Source: Planctomycetota bacterium
GTDB lineage: Bacteria; Planctomycetota; UBA1135
NCBI GenBank assembly: GCA_021776795.1
Contig: JAJFFC010000015.1
Span: forward strand, 62,001 to 126,000
Direction of reading: 5' to 3'
Length of the DNA stretch: 64,000 nucleotides
In this document: piece after piece, positions 39,201 through 47,533 of the stretch
How the letters are laid out: every line of letters starts with the position of its first letter
How positions within the stretch are numbered: position 1 is the stretch's first letter
Notes under the pieces: model-generated
Databases searched by the model: none
The model's input: the letters and a program-made list of their open reading frames with translations, nothing else
What the model was told of the DNA's origin: nothing
Made by a program: the position numbers and the translations under genes

Positions 39201-42200
39201 AGTCGTTACTTTGCTCGCAACGTCGATGACTTTGACCGCTACTACGATCAGGCGCGCAAAGGATTGGTGGTGACTGGGCCACCGCTGCAAATCCAGGAAA
39301 TGATTCAGGAACAGTCCGAGCTGTTTGACCAGGAGCTTGCTCTGATTGATGACCAAGGCACGATCCTTGCGGCATATCCGCGCTTGAGAGATCGCAGCCG
39401 CTTTTTGCGCTCACTGGCCATTGCCTTTGGTCAAGCCAGTCTCGCGGAAGAGAAAGACCGCGCTTTGCTGACGACCTTGCCGGAAGACACCGACCTCTTG
39501 GAAGGATTGGTGCGCGAACGAGTGTCGTGGGGGCTCTTGCCTTCGGCGCGTGCGCTACTGCATGAGCCTGGAGTCGATACCGCCACCGCCCGCGCATTGG
39601 GTTTCCTCGTCGGAGAAGCCGTGGAGCCGAGCGCAAGCGCGTTGGTGCCGCCCACGGAAGCCATCGGCCTATTACTGCCTATGGTGGTGAATCAGCGCAT
39701 GAATGACTTGCGCGAACTGCTGCGCCGCATCGACTATGGCGACAAGAGCCCCGAGGCCGAAGCCGTTGGCGACACCCTGTTGGCTGCGGCGAAGATGACA
39801 GAAGATCAAGATCTTTTGCTTTACGTCGGCCGCCATCGCCTGCGGCAAATGATCACGCGGGACAACCCGGCATCGGCTTATGAAATTCGCCCGGTGTTCG
39901 ATGGCTTTGTCAGCATCTTGGAGCCAGAACATGTGCAGAGTTTGGCTCAGTACTTTGTGTCATTGATTCTGGAGGATCCAGAAAACCGCGGCCAGGCCAT
40001 GACCCTCTTGCCAGATCTGCAAAAGAATCTGGAAGAGCCGCTACTCGACGCGGAACAAATTCGCGACCTCGTCAGCGAACAGGGCCGGCGCCTGATGTAT
40101 TCGCTGGGACCAATCTTGAGCTTGGCACCTGCGGCGGATCAGCCCGACTTAGCCGCCAAGGTTTGGGCCGAAGTGCAGCCAACGATGCGCATGTACTTTG
40201 TCACCAACTTGATTGAGGGGTACCAGGGCGAGATGCCACTGGGACTACAAGACATGTTGGTGGACTGGTACGCGATTGCCATGGAAGACGCCAATGACAG
40301 TTGGTTCTATCGCGTGCAATCTTTGTTCGAGGAAGACTTGCTAAAAGAGCGCCAAGTACTGGTGGGCCGTTTAGTCAGTGCCTTGGCCGAAGCGAAACCC
40401 GAGCATGCCATGACCCTTGCTGCCCAAGCGGTGTGGGCCAAGATGGATGGCGACCTCGACAAGGGATTAGAGCTCGCCTTAGAAGTGTGGGCCTTACCTG
40501 GAGTACAAGAGCGCAGCGAATCCTACGCATGGATGGTTCAAAACCTCATGGAGGAGCACTTCTTCGAAGAGCACCGCGAGCCTTTCCTGGATCAGTTTGA
40601 AGAACTCGGTAGTGAACAAACCCCTGAATGGTCAAGTACCAACCAGCATCTTTATCAGGTGCAACAATTGGAGAAACCTGAGCGACTAGAACGCTCCATT
40701 CGCTTAGCCATGGAATGGCACCCGGAAGAGTGGAGCTTGCTTAGCCGCTTGCAGGGCGCCTTGAATCAACAAGGCAAAACCGAAGAAGCCAACACGATCC
40801 TTCCTCAAGCCATTCTGGATCATCCTGAAGAAGAAGAAGTTGCGCAAATGTACTTTTACATGTTGCGCGGGCAGAACCGTCCCATTGAAGCCCTTGCCGC
40901 TCTAAAAAACTGGCAGAGCCTCCAGGAGGAAGATGAGGCGGAAGAAGAAGAGGAAGGGGAGAAGGAAGAAGAGGGCGTGCTTCCGGCCACGGTCGAGCTC
41001 CTGAAAGAACATGTCGACGCAGAGGAAGATGAAGCCGCAGCCTTAGTGTTGCGTCGACTCTGGCGCACTTGGCCCAAGGGCGATGGCAACCGCAATGGTT
41101 TTGTGATTTACCGCATGTACGGCGGCAGCCCAAGTGGGGTGGAGTATCCATGGCCGCTGGAGGAGATTGAGCCCACGGAAGAAGAAAAAGCCGAGAACGA
41201 AGAGCGCGCGCGAATTCGGAGCTTGGGTGGCTTGATTGCCTACAGCGAGCCGGAAGAAATCACGAAGGTCGAACAAGAGTCGGCGTGGGTGGTGTTGGCA
41301 GATCGCCCATGGGCGCAACAAGAAATGGAACGCCGCGCCCGCTCTCTCGGTCCGGAAGGAATTGCCGGGAAGCCCTCATTCCTCGCAGGCCTGGCCCGCG
41401 TCAGTGTTTTGGAGGCGGGCGGCGAAGAGGCTGCCGTCGGCCGGCTGCTACAGAGCGCTCAGGCCGGAAGCGCCGACGCCACTGACTATCGTCTGCTGTT
41501 GACTTTGCTGGAACAGTTTCCAGAAACCGTGACCCCTGAAGCCCAGCAGGTGTTGGGAGAGCTTGAGCGCAATGTCGATCCAGGCGATGGCGGCCAGCTG
41601 TTGCGTTTGGCGCGAGTCATGGCTGCTACTGGCGCACGCGATCGCGCGGTTGCCCTTTACCGCTGGTCGACGACCCAGATTTCGGGAGATAGTTATTTCT
41701 GGGGCGATGACTCCGAATTGGGGCGGACCATCACCGTGCGTCAGCTAGTTCGGGAAGTTAAAGAAGTCCTTGCAGGCGATCCCGAGTTAATTCCCATCGT
41801 CGAACTTGCCCTTCGCCAGGCGGAGAGTCATCAGGATTCTTGGCAACGTGAATCGAATGAACTCCTTGCGGTCGAAACTTGGGCTGAGTTATTGGAGCCA
41901 GCGCAGGCCATCGAAAAATGCCGCGAGATCTTAGAAAGTGTGACCGATCGCGGTCAGCCATTACGTCGTCAGTTGGCCAAGCGCGCCACCACGCTGTTTG
42001 TGCAGGCCGGTGACTATGAACAAGCTCTGGCTTGCTTTGAAGTTGCCTATTGTGAAATCGAAGTGGGTTCCTTCAAGTCCGATCGATACTTCTGGGGTGG
42101 AAATTATCGCCCGCAAGGAATCGATAACCAAAACTTGGCTGCCCTGTTTCCCGAGGACGCGAGCAAACTCCCAGATGCCGCTGCTTGGTATCAGCAGCTG

Positions 42201-42743
42201 GCCCCGGCCTGGATGCAGTGGGCGCAAGATGATCGCCTTCAGGATTGGGTGCTCCCACGCACTTCAGCATTGTTGGCCTGGCGCATGCATCAAGCGGGCT
42301 TGGTGGAAGAATCAGCCGAATTCCTATTCGCGATTCAAGACTTGGAATCCATTCAGGAAATCAGTCCCCTTTATCTGCTCGACGCCGCGCGCTTCCTCGG
42401 CCAGGAAGCTCTTGCCACCGAAATGGAGCAAGGCTTGTTGGAAGAGCGAAAGTTGTCGGTCGCACGCATTCCAGGGGCACTCGAAGCTGTGGTGGCTTCG
42501 GAGGGTGCCGCCGCTGCCCTCGAGCTTGGGCAGGGTGTATTGGAGTGGTCCCGCGGCTCCAAGTTATATCTAGCCGTTGCCGCCATTGCCGAAGAGGGGC
42601 AGCAGCTTGAGGTGGCCGAGGCACTCCGCGCGCAAGCCGAAGAGGCGAAATCGGCCGAGGCCACCCTGAAAGAGTGGCAGGAAGCCGAAGCGGAAAAGCG
42701 CCGGCTGCAGAATCAATCTAGGCAAGCCTTCATCATTCGCTAA
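36285..42743 (+). CDS. Giant secreted TPR-repeat protein (2152 residues)
   Basis: 2152 residues, the largest gene here. Starts at the ATG in the ATGA overlap. Signal peptide MILATLLSFALAASAQQ. Almost the whole length is alpha-helical TPR/HAT-like repeats: many pairs ending in patterns such as ARALFARSSRAEG, DLAEAALERMDEAA, EQARAVLARLDAL, DAVRTFGLARDLPD and AALALYR-like helices. An acidic low-complexity linker (EEDEAEEEEEGEKEEEG) is around residue 1550. Two later repeats share an YFWG box (SYFWGDDSELGR and RYFWGGNYRPQG). It is probably a periplasmic or surface scaffold for this operon. The frame is open over 6.4 kb, with no internal stop. Confidence 0.8.
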   Translation: MILATLLSFALAASAQQEPAAPSDAVLSLLNQEQLPQAEALFRQAWLEDHTLAPVLAELERREEELRGESEGPLSIEVRALKLLRAKLLHQRGDLRTALQLVDTLLSDESAEQESGTLELAELQWMQARLLDGTGRTEDAVAAYRKALPAYLGQAEEGSIRLRIAMLTMEEAGEDENPLATFAQEEGRADDLRNRAAIVLALLGNPEEAIDLFVISGEGSARFRQEVRVAEWAIRAEQAEQAQAHAWEARAAATLKRDRWYALTVLVEAHRLDDSIDALIDRFAAADGLEEESRQIWIDLLRERERFDEARALFARSSRAEGFPVEMQRELLEMDREAGRAEDMVRSYEQLIEEEPERVVWPEGLARYYLELGDEQRARNSWTRFLSHNEPGINLLEGASALMGLGLDDLAIGAAERCIRDGRARWQAYLFLFGLQQTRGRLDLAEAALERMDEAAPADAPERMQLAESFERVGNLERAVAVLLGVRESRGDQQIAEDLEMRLAWLLSEVGEEEKALAQWQQLWRRIDSIPRRRYVEDRMMTVASRLGQLADIAIDLENKLLAGKATERDAGLLVRLYTKVGDPVSATEVIEEYLKHSGGSEVTALQEKARVYLSCTDYRGYERTVHELMEADPEGEPDYLRQLAMSMLERGRPEQARAVLARLDALEDRTDGAEFEAGVLALAGMREEAANAYRRGIAAKPDRIESYLLLANMMAETGEKTRAIGMFQYLVANAAKDDLFTIAIDGLLNMEAPASVLQWAQRETLARLAERHDKTYLYQLLADLAEESNDKDRQVDAVEGMLPIAGDRRPSIVRELMDLAGTGNRRVFGQTAEKSKEFLAYGRRLIGLGQLVPPQVYLDLGQAFLRSRDIKDAVRTFGLARDLPDLAQFQRETAALYEESNYLEEALATYRKALISDAGSVFLLTKVAGLLEQIGKDGEAFVLYRRATELLLARRPLRSGKKEQEESQHERSRYFARNVDDFDRYYDQARKGLVVTGPPLQIQEMIQEQSELFDQELALIDDQGTILAAYPRLRDRSRFLRSLAIAFGQASLAEEKDRALLTTLPEDTDLLEGLVRERVSWGLLPSARALLHEPGVDTATARALGFLVGEAVEPSASALVPPTEAIGLLLPMVVNQRMNDLRELLRRIDYGDKSPEAEAVGDTLLAAAKMTEDQDLLLYVGRHRLRQMITRDNPASAYEIRPVFDGFVSILEPEHVQSLAQYFVSLILEDPENRGQAMTLLPDLQKNLEEPLLDAEQIRDLVSEQGRRLMYSLGPILSLAPAADQPDLAAKVWAEVQPTMRMYFVTNLIEGYQGEMPLGLQDMLVDWYAIAMEDANDSWFYRVQSLFEEDLLKERQVLVGRLVSALAEAKPEHAMTLAAQAVWAKMDGDLDKGLELALEVWALPGVQERSESYAWMVQNLMEEHFFEEHREPFLDQFEELGSEQTPEWSSTNQHLYQVQQLEKPERLERSIRLAMEWHPEEWSLLSRLQGALNQQGKTEEANTILPQAILDHPEEEEVAQMYFYMLRGQNRPIEALAALKNWQSLQEEDEAEEEEEGEKEEEGVLPATVELLKEHVDAEEDEAAALVLRRLWRTWPKGDGNRNGFVIYRMYGGSPSGVEYPWPLEEIEPTEEEKAENEERARIRSLGGLIAYSEPEEITKVEQESAWVVLADRPWAQQEMERRARSLGPEGIAGKPSFLAGLARVSVLEAGGEEAAVGRLLQSAQAGSADATDYRLLLTLLEQFPETVTPEAQQVLGELERNVDPGDGGQLLRLARVMAATGARDRAVALYRWSTTQISGDSYFWGDDSELGRTITVRQLVREVKEVLAGDPELIPIVELALRQAESHQDSWQRESNELLAVETWAELLEPAQAIEKCREILESVTDRGQPLRRQLAKRATTLFVQAGDYEQALACFEVAYCEIEVGSFKSDRYFWGGNYRPQGIDNQNLAALFPEDASKLPDAAAWYQQLAPAWMQWAQDDRLQDWVLPRTSALLAWRMHQAGLVEESAEFLFAIQDLESIQEISPLYLLDAARFLGQEALATEMEQGLLEERKLSVARIPGALEAVVASEGAAAALELGQGVLEWSRGSKLYLAVAAIAEEGQQLEVAEALRAQAEEAKSAEATLKEWQEAEAEKRRLQNQSRQAFIIR

Positions 42744-42754
42744 GCTTTGCCACC

Positions 42755-43060
42755 ATGGCTGTCGACACCCGTCGCTTGTTGCAACTGCGCGTGCTGAGCA
42801 TGATCGAGGGAACCTCCACCCTAATCCTGTTTGGCATCGCCATGCCGATGAAATATTTTGGCGACACCCCGGAAGCCGTCTCCATTGTGGGATCGCTCCA
42901 CGGCGCGTTTTTTGTCGCCTTGGCGGGAGCCTGTCTTTGGGGCATCCGCGGAATTCCGCTCGGGCGCAATCTTGGGGTGCTGCTGATGGCTGCCGCGGTC
43001 ATTCCTTTTGGCCCATTTCTCGTCGACCATCGGCTCAAGGCCTTGGCGCCGTCTGACTAA
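42755..43060 (+). CDS. DUF3817 family membrane protein
   Basis: 101 residues, about three hydrophobic helices: LRVLSMIEGTSTLILFGIAM, IVGSLHGAFFVALAGACLW and LGVLLMAAAVIPFGPFL. Conserved family features are EG in helix 1, MPMKYF, GSLHGA and a final PFGPFLVD. The family is widespread, its function unknown. It starts 11 bases after the giant TPR gene. TAAGCT lies 8 bases upstream, weakly leaderless-like. Confidence 0.88.
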   Translation: MAVDTRRLLQLRVLSMIEGTSTLILFGIAMPMKYFGDTPEAVSIVGSLHGAFFVALAGACLWGIRGIPLGRNLGVLLMAAAVIPFGPFLVDHRLKALAPSD

Positions 43061-43083
43061 GGGAAATCGCAGCTCGCGGCGGG

Positions 43084-43089
43084 TAGACT
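43084..43089 (+). promoter_or_regulatory. -10-like hexamer TAGACT before the nuclease gene
   Basis: TAGACT ends 6 bases before the GTG at 43096; no Shine-Dalgarno. Leaderless type. Confidence 0.45.
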
Positions 43090-43095
43090 GGCTTT

Positions 43096-44013
43096 GTGGC
43101 CACGAAGCAACTGAAGTGTGAATTGTCCTGGTCCGCCAGTCGGGCCAAGGAGTGGGACCGCTGCCGGCGCGAGAACTGGTACGCCCGCTACGCCTCTTGG
43201 GGCTGGTGGACGGAGCAGCCGCGCGGCCAAAAGTATGAAGTCATGGTGCACAAGACCCTGACTTCGCTCCCGGCCTATGCCGGGGATTGCGTCCACCGCG
43301 CGATTGAACGTTGGTTCGAACTGAAGCGCGGCGGTGCTTCCATGACCGCCGAGGAGCTCTACCAGGAGTCGGTGAACCTCTTCCGCGAGGGTTGGCGACA
43401 GTCTGCCGGCGATGGTTGGAAGGCGCGCCCGAACAAGTCTACGCACCTGTTTGAGCACCACTACGACATCGAGATTGCCAAGGAACGCACCGAGAAGGCG
43501 CGGGAACTCCTGGAGCGGTGCGCCAAGTACTTCATGGAGTCCCCGGCTTTGGAGCCGGTGCGCCAAGCTCACCCGGACAGCTGGCGGTCGGTCGAAACTC
43601 TCGACACCTACCAGTATCTAGGCACCAAGATTTACGCGGTGCCCGATTTTGCCTACATCGATGGCGACACCGTGCACATATGGGATTGGAAGACTGGCAA
43701 GCCGCGGGAAGAAGACCTGTTCCAACTTCACACCTACGCGCTCTACGCATGCGAGAAGTGGTCGACCGACCCGGAAGACATCGTGCTGCATGCGGCCTAT
43801 CTTGGCGAAGAAGAGGTCAAGGAAGTGCCGGTCAATCTTGAGCAGTTGTCGAAAGCGCAGGACCGCATGTCGGATAGTTTGCGCGCGATGATGGACGCAC
43901 ATTACGATCCCGACGAAGACGACCTGGTCATAGAGAATTGGCCGGCGTCTCCGGAGGCGCGCAAGTGCGGTTGGTGCCGCTTCCGTGGCATCTGTACCGA
44001 CGCAGCACGCTAA
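43096..44013 (+). CDS. RecB-like PD-(D/E)XK nuclease with putative Fe-S cluster
   Basis: 305 residues, GTG start. Cas4/AddB-type nuclease fold: GDCVHRAIERWF (motif I His), YAVPDFAYIDGDTVHI (metal-binding Asp), WDWKTGKP (DxK motif), DLFQLHTYALYA (QxxxY motif). Four cysteines positioned as for an Fe-S cluster: one near the N-terminus (WDRCRREN) and three at the end (CGWCRFRGIC). All catalytic motifs are intact. No helicase domain is attached and no CRISPR or recombination gene is adjacent, so it is a stand-alone nuclease; DNA repair is the best guess. Confidence 0.83.
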   Translation: MATKQLKCELSWSASRAKEWDRCRRENWYARYASWGWWTEQPRGQKYEVMVHKTLTSLPAYAGDCVHRAIERWFELKRGGASMTAEELYQESVNLFREGWRQSAGDGWKARPNKSTHLFEHHYDIEIAKERTEKARELLERCAKYFMESPALEPVRQAHPDSWRSVETLDTYQYLGTKIYAVPDFAYIDGDTVHIWDWKTGKPREEDLFQLHTYALYACEKWSTDPEDIVLHAAYLGEEEVKEVPVNLEQLSKAQDRMSDSLRAMMDAHYDPDEDDLVIENWPASPEARKCGWCRFRGICTDAAR

Positions 44014-45356
44014 GGCAGAAGTTGTTTGCGCAATTCGCCGACGCGGCAACCCACGGTTTCGACAGCCTGCAAATAGACTTGCCGTCCTGCAACGCTTGGT
44101 GGCAGCAACTGGTCGAAGGCTAGGCGGCCATCGGCATCGGTCGTGGTGGTACCGAGGATACGTACATTCTGAATGTCTAAGTTCGCGCCGCAACCTAAAG
44201 TGGTACTGCCGGTGCTTAGGCCGGCGTAAATCTCAACCTGGGCTAGCGGTGTGAAGGCAAGGCCTCGCAAAGTGTTCTGTTGTGCGGACAGGCCGGGCAG
44301 AAAGCCAGAAAGTCGCGGCTCCGTGAGACTCGGCTGCAAGCGATAGGCGCGCTGCACGCCGTTGAGTAAACCGGTGCCACAAATCTCACCAAGCTCATTG
44401 ATTTCATGCGCACCGGTGAGATTCCATGCACTGCCGATGGGTAGGTAGAAATTCAAATCGATCGGCGCTCCACCGTCTGGCCAAATCACCGCGCGCTGTA
44501 CGCCGCCAAGGTCCAAGGCATTGCCGACAACATCGCCATGGTCGTTGATGCCCTTGGCGCGCCCACTCGTGCCGCCCAAGGTGCCAAGATCGATCATGCT
44601 GCCGGATTGCCATACGAACGGTCGGCCTTGCCCGAGCGCATCGTTACTTTGGCCCACAATCTGGCCGTGGTTGTTGATGTCCTCCGGGCTACAAAACGTT
44701 CCGCCGAGGTGACCGATATCCACCATGCCACTGCTTGACTCCCAAAAGAATCCGGCATGAGCGTCACTTGGGGTGCGCGCCATACCGGTGATTTGCATCC
44801 GGTCATTCAGCGCCAAACCGCGGCTTTCGCGCCCACCCAAAGTGCCGAGGTCTAACCAGTTTCCATTGGGAGCGCGCACAAAGGCGTGGTTTTGGAATAC
44901 AAAACCAAATAGATCGTCACTGAGGTATGCACCGGTGGTCACACCTAATTCATTGATATCAAAGATGCGAGTAAACCCATGATTGCCGAAAATCACATCG
45001 GTTAGGGTGCCGTTTTCCCAGATGTAGCCGTGCAGGGGGAGTGCTGCGCCGCCCGCGCCAAAGGCGGTGTAATAACCTGCCACTTGGCCACGATCATTCA
45101 GGCCACCACTCCATGTCGAGCCCATCAGCGGTGGGAAGATTTCCTGACTGCTCTGTCCATCCCATAGCAACGCGCGCCATTGCAATCCGCCACCGCCCGG
45201 CGCTGACTTGTCATTCTCCGCATGCACCCGGCCAAGATTATCGATCGACGCGGCGCGTACTCCATCGCTCGGGGTGGCACTCAAGGTGCCCAAATCTTGA
45301 ATGGTGTAGCCCTGTGCACCCAGGGCAAGAGCAGACCAAAGAAGAACAGGAAACAT
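44010..45356 (-). CDS. Secreted HAF-repeat protein
   Basis: 448 residues from the ATG at 45356, preceded by AAGGTGG; the frame opens at TTG 45383. Signal peptide MFPVLLWSALALGAQ. At least five HAF-type repeats, each with an IDLGTLGG-like strand and an N-x-x-G-Q-I/V-x-G turn (for example GHLGGTFCSPEDINNHGQI and GTLGGTSGRAKGINDHGDV), predicted to form a beta structure outside the cell. A C-terminal module (about residues 360-448) ends VAGRQVYLQAVETVGCRVGE, typical of short sorting-like domains in planctomycetes (from memory). Overlaps the end of the nuclease gene by 4 bases (convergent). Confidence 0.8.
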   Translation of the reverse strand: MFPVLLWSALALGAQGYTIQDLGTLSATPSDGVRAASIDNLGRVHAENDKSAPGGGGLQWRALLWDGQSSQEIFPPLMGSTWSGGLNDRGQVAGYYTAFGAGGAALPLHGYIWENGTLTDVIFGNHGFTRIFDINELGVTTGAYLSDDLFGFVFQNHAFVRAPNGNWLDLGTLGGRESRGLALNDRMQITGMARTPSDAHAGFFWESSSGMVDIGHLGGTFCSPEDINNHGQIVGQSNDALGQGRPFVWQSGSMIDLGTLGGTSGRAKGINDHGDVVGNALDLGGVQRAVIWPDGGAPIDLNFYLPIGSAWNLTGAHEINELGEICGTGLLNGVQRAYRLQPSLTEPRLSGFLPGLSAQQNTLRGLAFTPLAQVEIYAGLSTGSTTLGCGANLDIQNVRILGTTTTDADGRLAFDQLLPPSVAGRQVYLQAVETVGCRVGELRKQLLP

Positions 45357-45388
45357 GCCCCACCTTAGCAGAGGAGGGTGCAAATCGG

Positions 45389-45396
45389 TCTATACT
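45389..45396. promoter_or_regulatory. Overlapping divergent -10 hexamers (mscS / HAF gene)
   Basis: TATACT on the plus strand (45391-45396) ends 7 bases before the mscS-like ATG at 45404, leaderless type. TATAGA on the minus strand (45394 to 45389) would give the HAF gene a leader of about 26 bases to ATG 45356. The two share four bases. Confidence 0.5.
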
Positions 45397-45403
45397 CCCT
45401 GCC

Positions 45404-46663
45404 ATGGAGACCTTGCGCCACTTCTGGAACCAAGTTAGCGAGAGCCTGATTACGGTCTTTTCGCACCCGACCTATGGTTGGATGGCGGCTTGGGGCACGG
45501 TGTTGCTCTTAGCTTGGCTAGCCAATTACCTCACCCGGCGTGTCGTGTTGCGCGTGGTGCGGGCGGTAATCGACCGCAGCAAAGTGCAGTGGGATGACGC
45601 GCTCATCGAGCACAAGGTGTTCCACCGTTTGGCGCATCTGGCTCCGGCGATTGTGTTCTATATGGCCGCATCCTGGTTGTTCCCAGGCGAAGATCAAGAG
45701 GTTTTCCGGCGCATGGAAGAGCGCCTGGCGACGGCATGGATGTACATCGCCAGTGCGCGCGCGATTGCTGCCCTGCTCGACGCCATGGTCACCATTGGCA
45801 TGAGCAAGCCAGCCACCAAGGGCAAGCCACTACGCAGCTACGCCCAAGTGGTGAAGTTACTGTTGTGGCTCACCATCATCATCTTGGTGATAGCTTCGCT
45901 GATTGATCGTTCGCCATGGGGTTTGCTCACCGGTTTGGGCGCGATGACCGCGATCATCTTGTTGGTATTCAAAGACACCATCTTGAGCTTTGTCGCGAGC
46001 ATTCAGATTGCAAGTTACGACATGGTGCGTACCGGAGATTGGATTGAAATGCCCAAGTTCGGCGCCGATGGCGATGTAATTGATATCAGCCTAAATACCA
46101 TCAAGGTGCAGAACTGGGATAAGACCATCACCACTATCCCGACTTACGCGATGGTCACCGAAAGCTTTCGCAACTGGCGTGGCATGACCGAGTCGGGCGG
46201 GCGCCGGATCAAGCGTTCGATCGCGATTGATATGACTTCAATTCGCTTCCTAAATGAAGCGGATATTAAGCACCTGCATTCGGTGAAGACGATTCGCGAT
46301 TACATGAATCGCAAAGAAGAAGAGGTGGCGAAATGGAACCAGGAAAACGGCGTTGCCGATGCCCCTGCCGCTGATGCGCGCAAACTGACCAACGTCGGTA
46401 CTTTCCGTGCCTATCTGGAACATTATCTCAAGCGCAACCCGGAAATTCGCAAAGACATGACCTTTCTGGTACGCCAACTAGCACCAACCGCGCAAGGCCT
46501 GCCGATGGAGATTTATGTCTTTTGCGCCGACCAGCGTTGGGCCTACTATGAAAGCATCATGGCTGATATCTTTGATCATGTACTCGCGGTCCTACCGGAT
46601 TTTGATCTTCGTGTGTTCCAAGCACCGAGTGGCGCTGACTTTCACCAACTTGCGCAAGCCTAA
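45404..46663 (+). CDS. Mechanosensitive ion channel, MscS family (YbdG-like)
   Basis: 419 residues from the ATG at 45404; the frame extends upstream to 45041 across the HAF gene, which is not real. Several membrane helices in the first 190 residues (WMAAWGTVLLLAWLANYL, LLLWLTIIILVIASLI, LGAMTAIILLVFKDTILSF). Then the MscS beta domain with VRTGDWIEMPKFGADGDV and TIPTYAMVTESFRNWRGM, as in YbdG/YnaI. The C-terminal part is longer than MscS. It would release solutes at hypo-osmotic shock. No Shine-Dalgarno sequence; a -10 hexamer is 7 bases upstream. Confidence 0.9.
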   Translation: METLRHFWNQVSESLITVFSHPTYGWMAAWGTVLLLAWLANYLTRRVVLRVVRAVIDRSKVQWDDALIEHKVFHRLAHLAPAIVFYMAASWLFPGEDQEVFRRMEERLATAWMYIASARAIAALLDAMVTIGMSKPATKGKPLRSYAQVVKLLLWLTIIILVIASLIDRSPWGLLTGLGAMTAIILLVFKDTILSFVASIQIASYDMVRTGDWIEMPKFGADGDVIDISLNTIKVQNWDKTITTIPTYAMVTESFRNWRGMTESGGRRIKRSIAIDMTSIRFLNEADIKHLHSVKTIRDYMNRKEEEVAKWNQENGVADAPAADARKLTNVGTFRAYLEHYLKRNPEIRKDMTFLVRQLAPTAQGLPMEIYVFCADQRWAYYESIMADIFDHVLAVLPDFDLRVFQAPSGADFHQLAQA

Positions 46664-46665
46664 CC

Positions 46666-47517
46666 ATGGAACTGCGCCCCAACTGTGAAAGCTGCCAACA
46701 TCCACTTCCCGCCGAGAGCTTAGAGGCGCGCATTTGTTCGCACGAGTGCACCTTCTGCGCCGAATGCAGCGACGGTCCGCTGCAAGGTGTATGCCCGAAC
46801 TGTGGCGGCGAGCTGTTACCACGCCCGCGTCGAGGGAAAGTGGCCAGCAATCGCTTTGTGCCCCGCGAAGACAAAGCGCGAGATCTCTCTGCACTGCGCC
46901 GCGAGTACATGCATGGTGGTCTACAACGCGAAGACTTACACGACGACCCGATGCAACAATTCGCCGCATGGTTCTCTGAGGCGCAGGGTGCAGGCATCGG
47001 CGATCCTAGCGGCATGACTTGTGCGACTGCCGGTGCCGATGGCTCGGTTTCTGCGCGCACGGTGCTGCTGAAGTTATTCGACGAAGAAGGCTTTGTGTTT
47101 TACACCAACTACAACAGTCACAAGGGTTTGCAGATCGTCGAGAATCCGCAACTGGCTTTGCTGTTCGCCTGGCTGCCCTTGGAACGGCAAATCAAAATCG
47201 AGGGCACCGCAGAGCGCATAAGTGCAACGCAATCTCTGCGTTACTTTGCCTCGCGCCCGCGCGGTTCCCAACTTGGCGCCTGGATCTCGGCGCAAAGCGC
47301 AGGCATTTCCTCACGCAGCATGCTCGAGCGCAAACTCAAAGAAGCCCTCGATCGTTTCTCCGGAAAAGACGTTCCGCTTCCCGCTCACTGGGGTGGCTAC
47401 TGCGTGCGTCCAAGCAAGATTGAATTCTGGCAAGGCCGCGAAAACCGCCTGCACGACCGCTTTCAATACACCCGTCAATCCCCGGACAGTTGGGAGATTG
47501 AGCGTTTGCAGCCTTAA
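46666..47517 (+). CDS. pdxH: DUF1272 zinc-ribbon fused to pyridoxamine 5'-phosphate oxidase
   Basis: 283 residues. Residues 1-58 are a DUF1272 domain (MELRPNCESCQHPLP, CSHECTFCAECS, VCPNCGGELLPRPRR), with about eight cysteines for zinc. Residues about 70-283 are PdxH: LRREYMHGGLQREDL, DPMQQFAAWF, ARTVLLKLFDEEGFVFYTNY, IEGTAERIS, PRGSQLGAWISAQS, then EFWQGRENRLHDRF, the FMN/substrate end motif. It makes pyridoxal phosphate, needed by the PLP enzymes such as the cysteine desulfurase upstream. DUF1272 is normally a separate 60-residue protein, so this fusion is unusual. Starts 2 bases after the mscS-like stop. Confidence 0.88.
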   Translation: MELRPNCESCQHPLPAESLEARICSHECTFCAECSDGPLQGVCPNCGGELLPRPRRGKVASNRFVPREDKARDLSALRREYMHGGLQREDLHDDPMQQFAAWFSEAQGAGIGDPSGMTCATAGADGSVSARTVLLKLFDEEGFVFYTNYNSHKGLQIVENPQLALLFAWLPLERQIKIEGTAERISATQSLRYFASRPRGSQLGAWISAQSAGISSRSMLERKLKEALDRFSGKDVPLPAHWGGYCVRPSKIEFWQGRENRLHDRFQYTRQSPDSWEIERLQP

Positions 47518-47533
47518 GTGTTTGCGCTAGAGC

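Noticed and set aside
45041-45403. N-terminal extension of the mscS-like gene to 45041
   Set aside because: The extension is antisense to the HAF-repeat gene and has no relation to the channel family.
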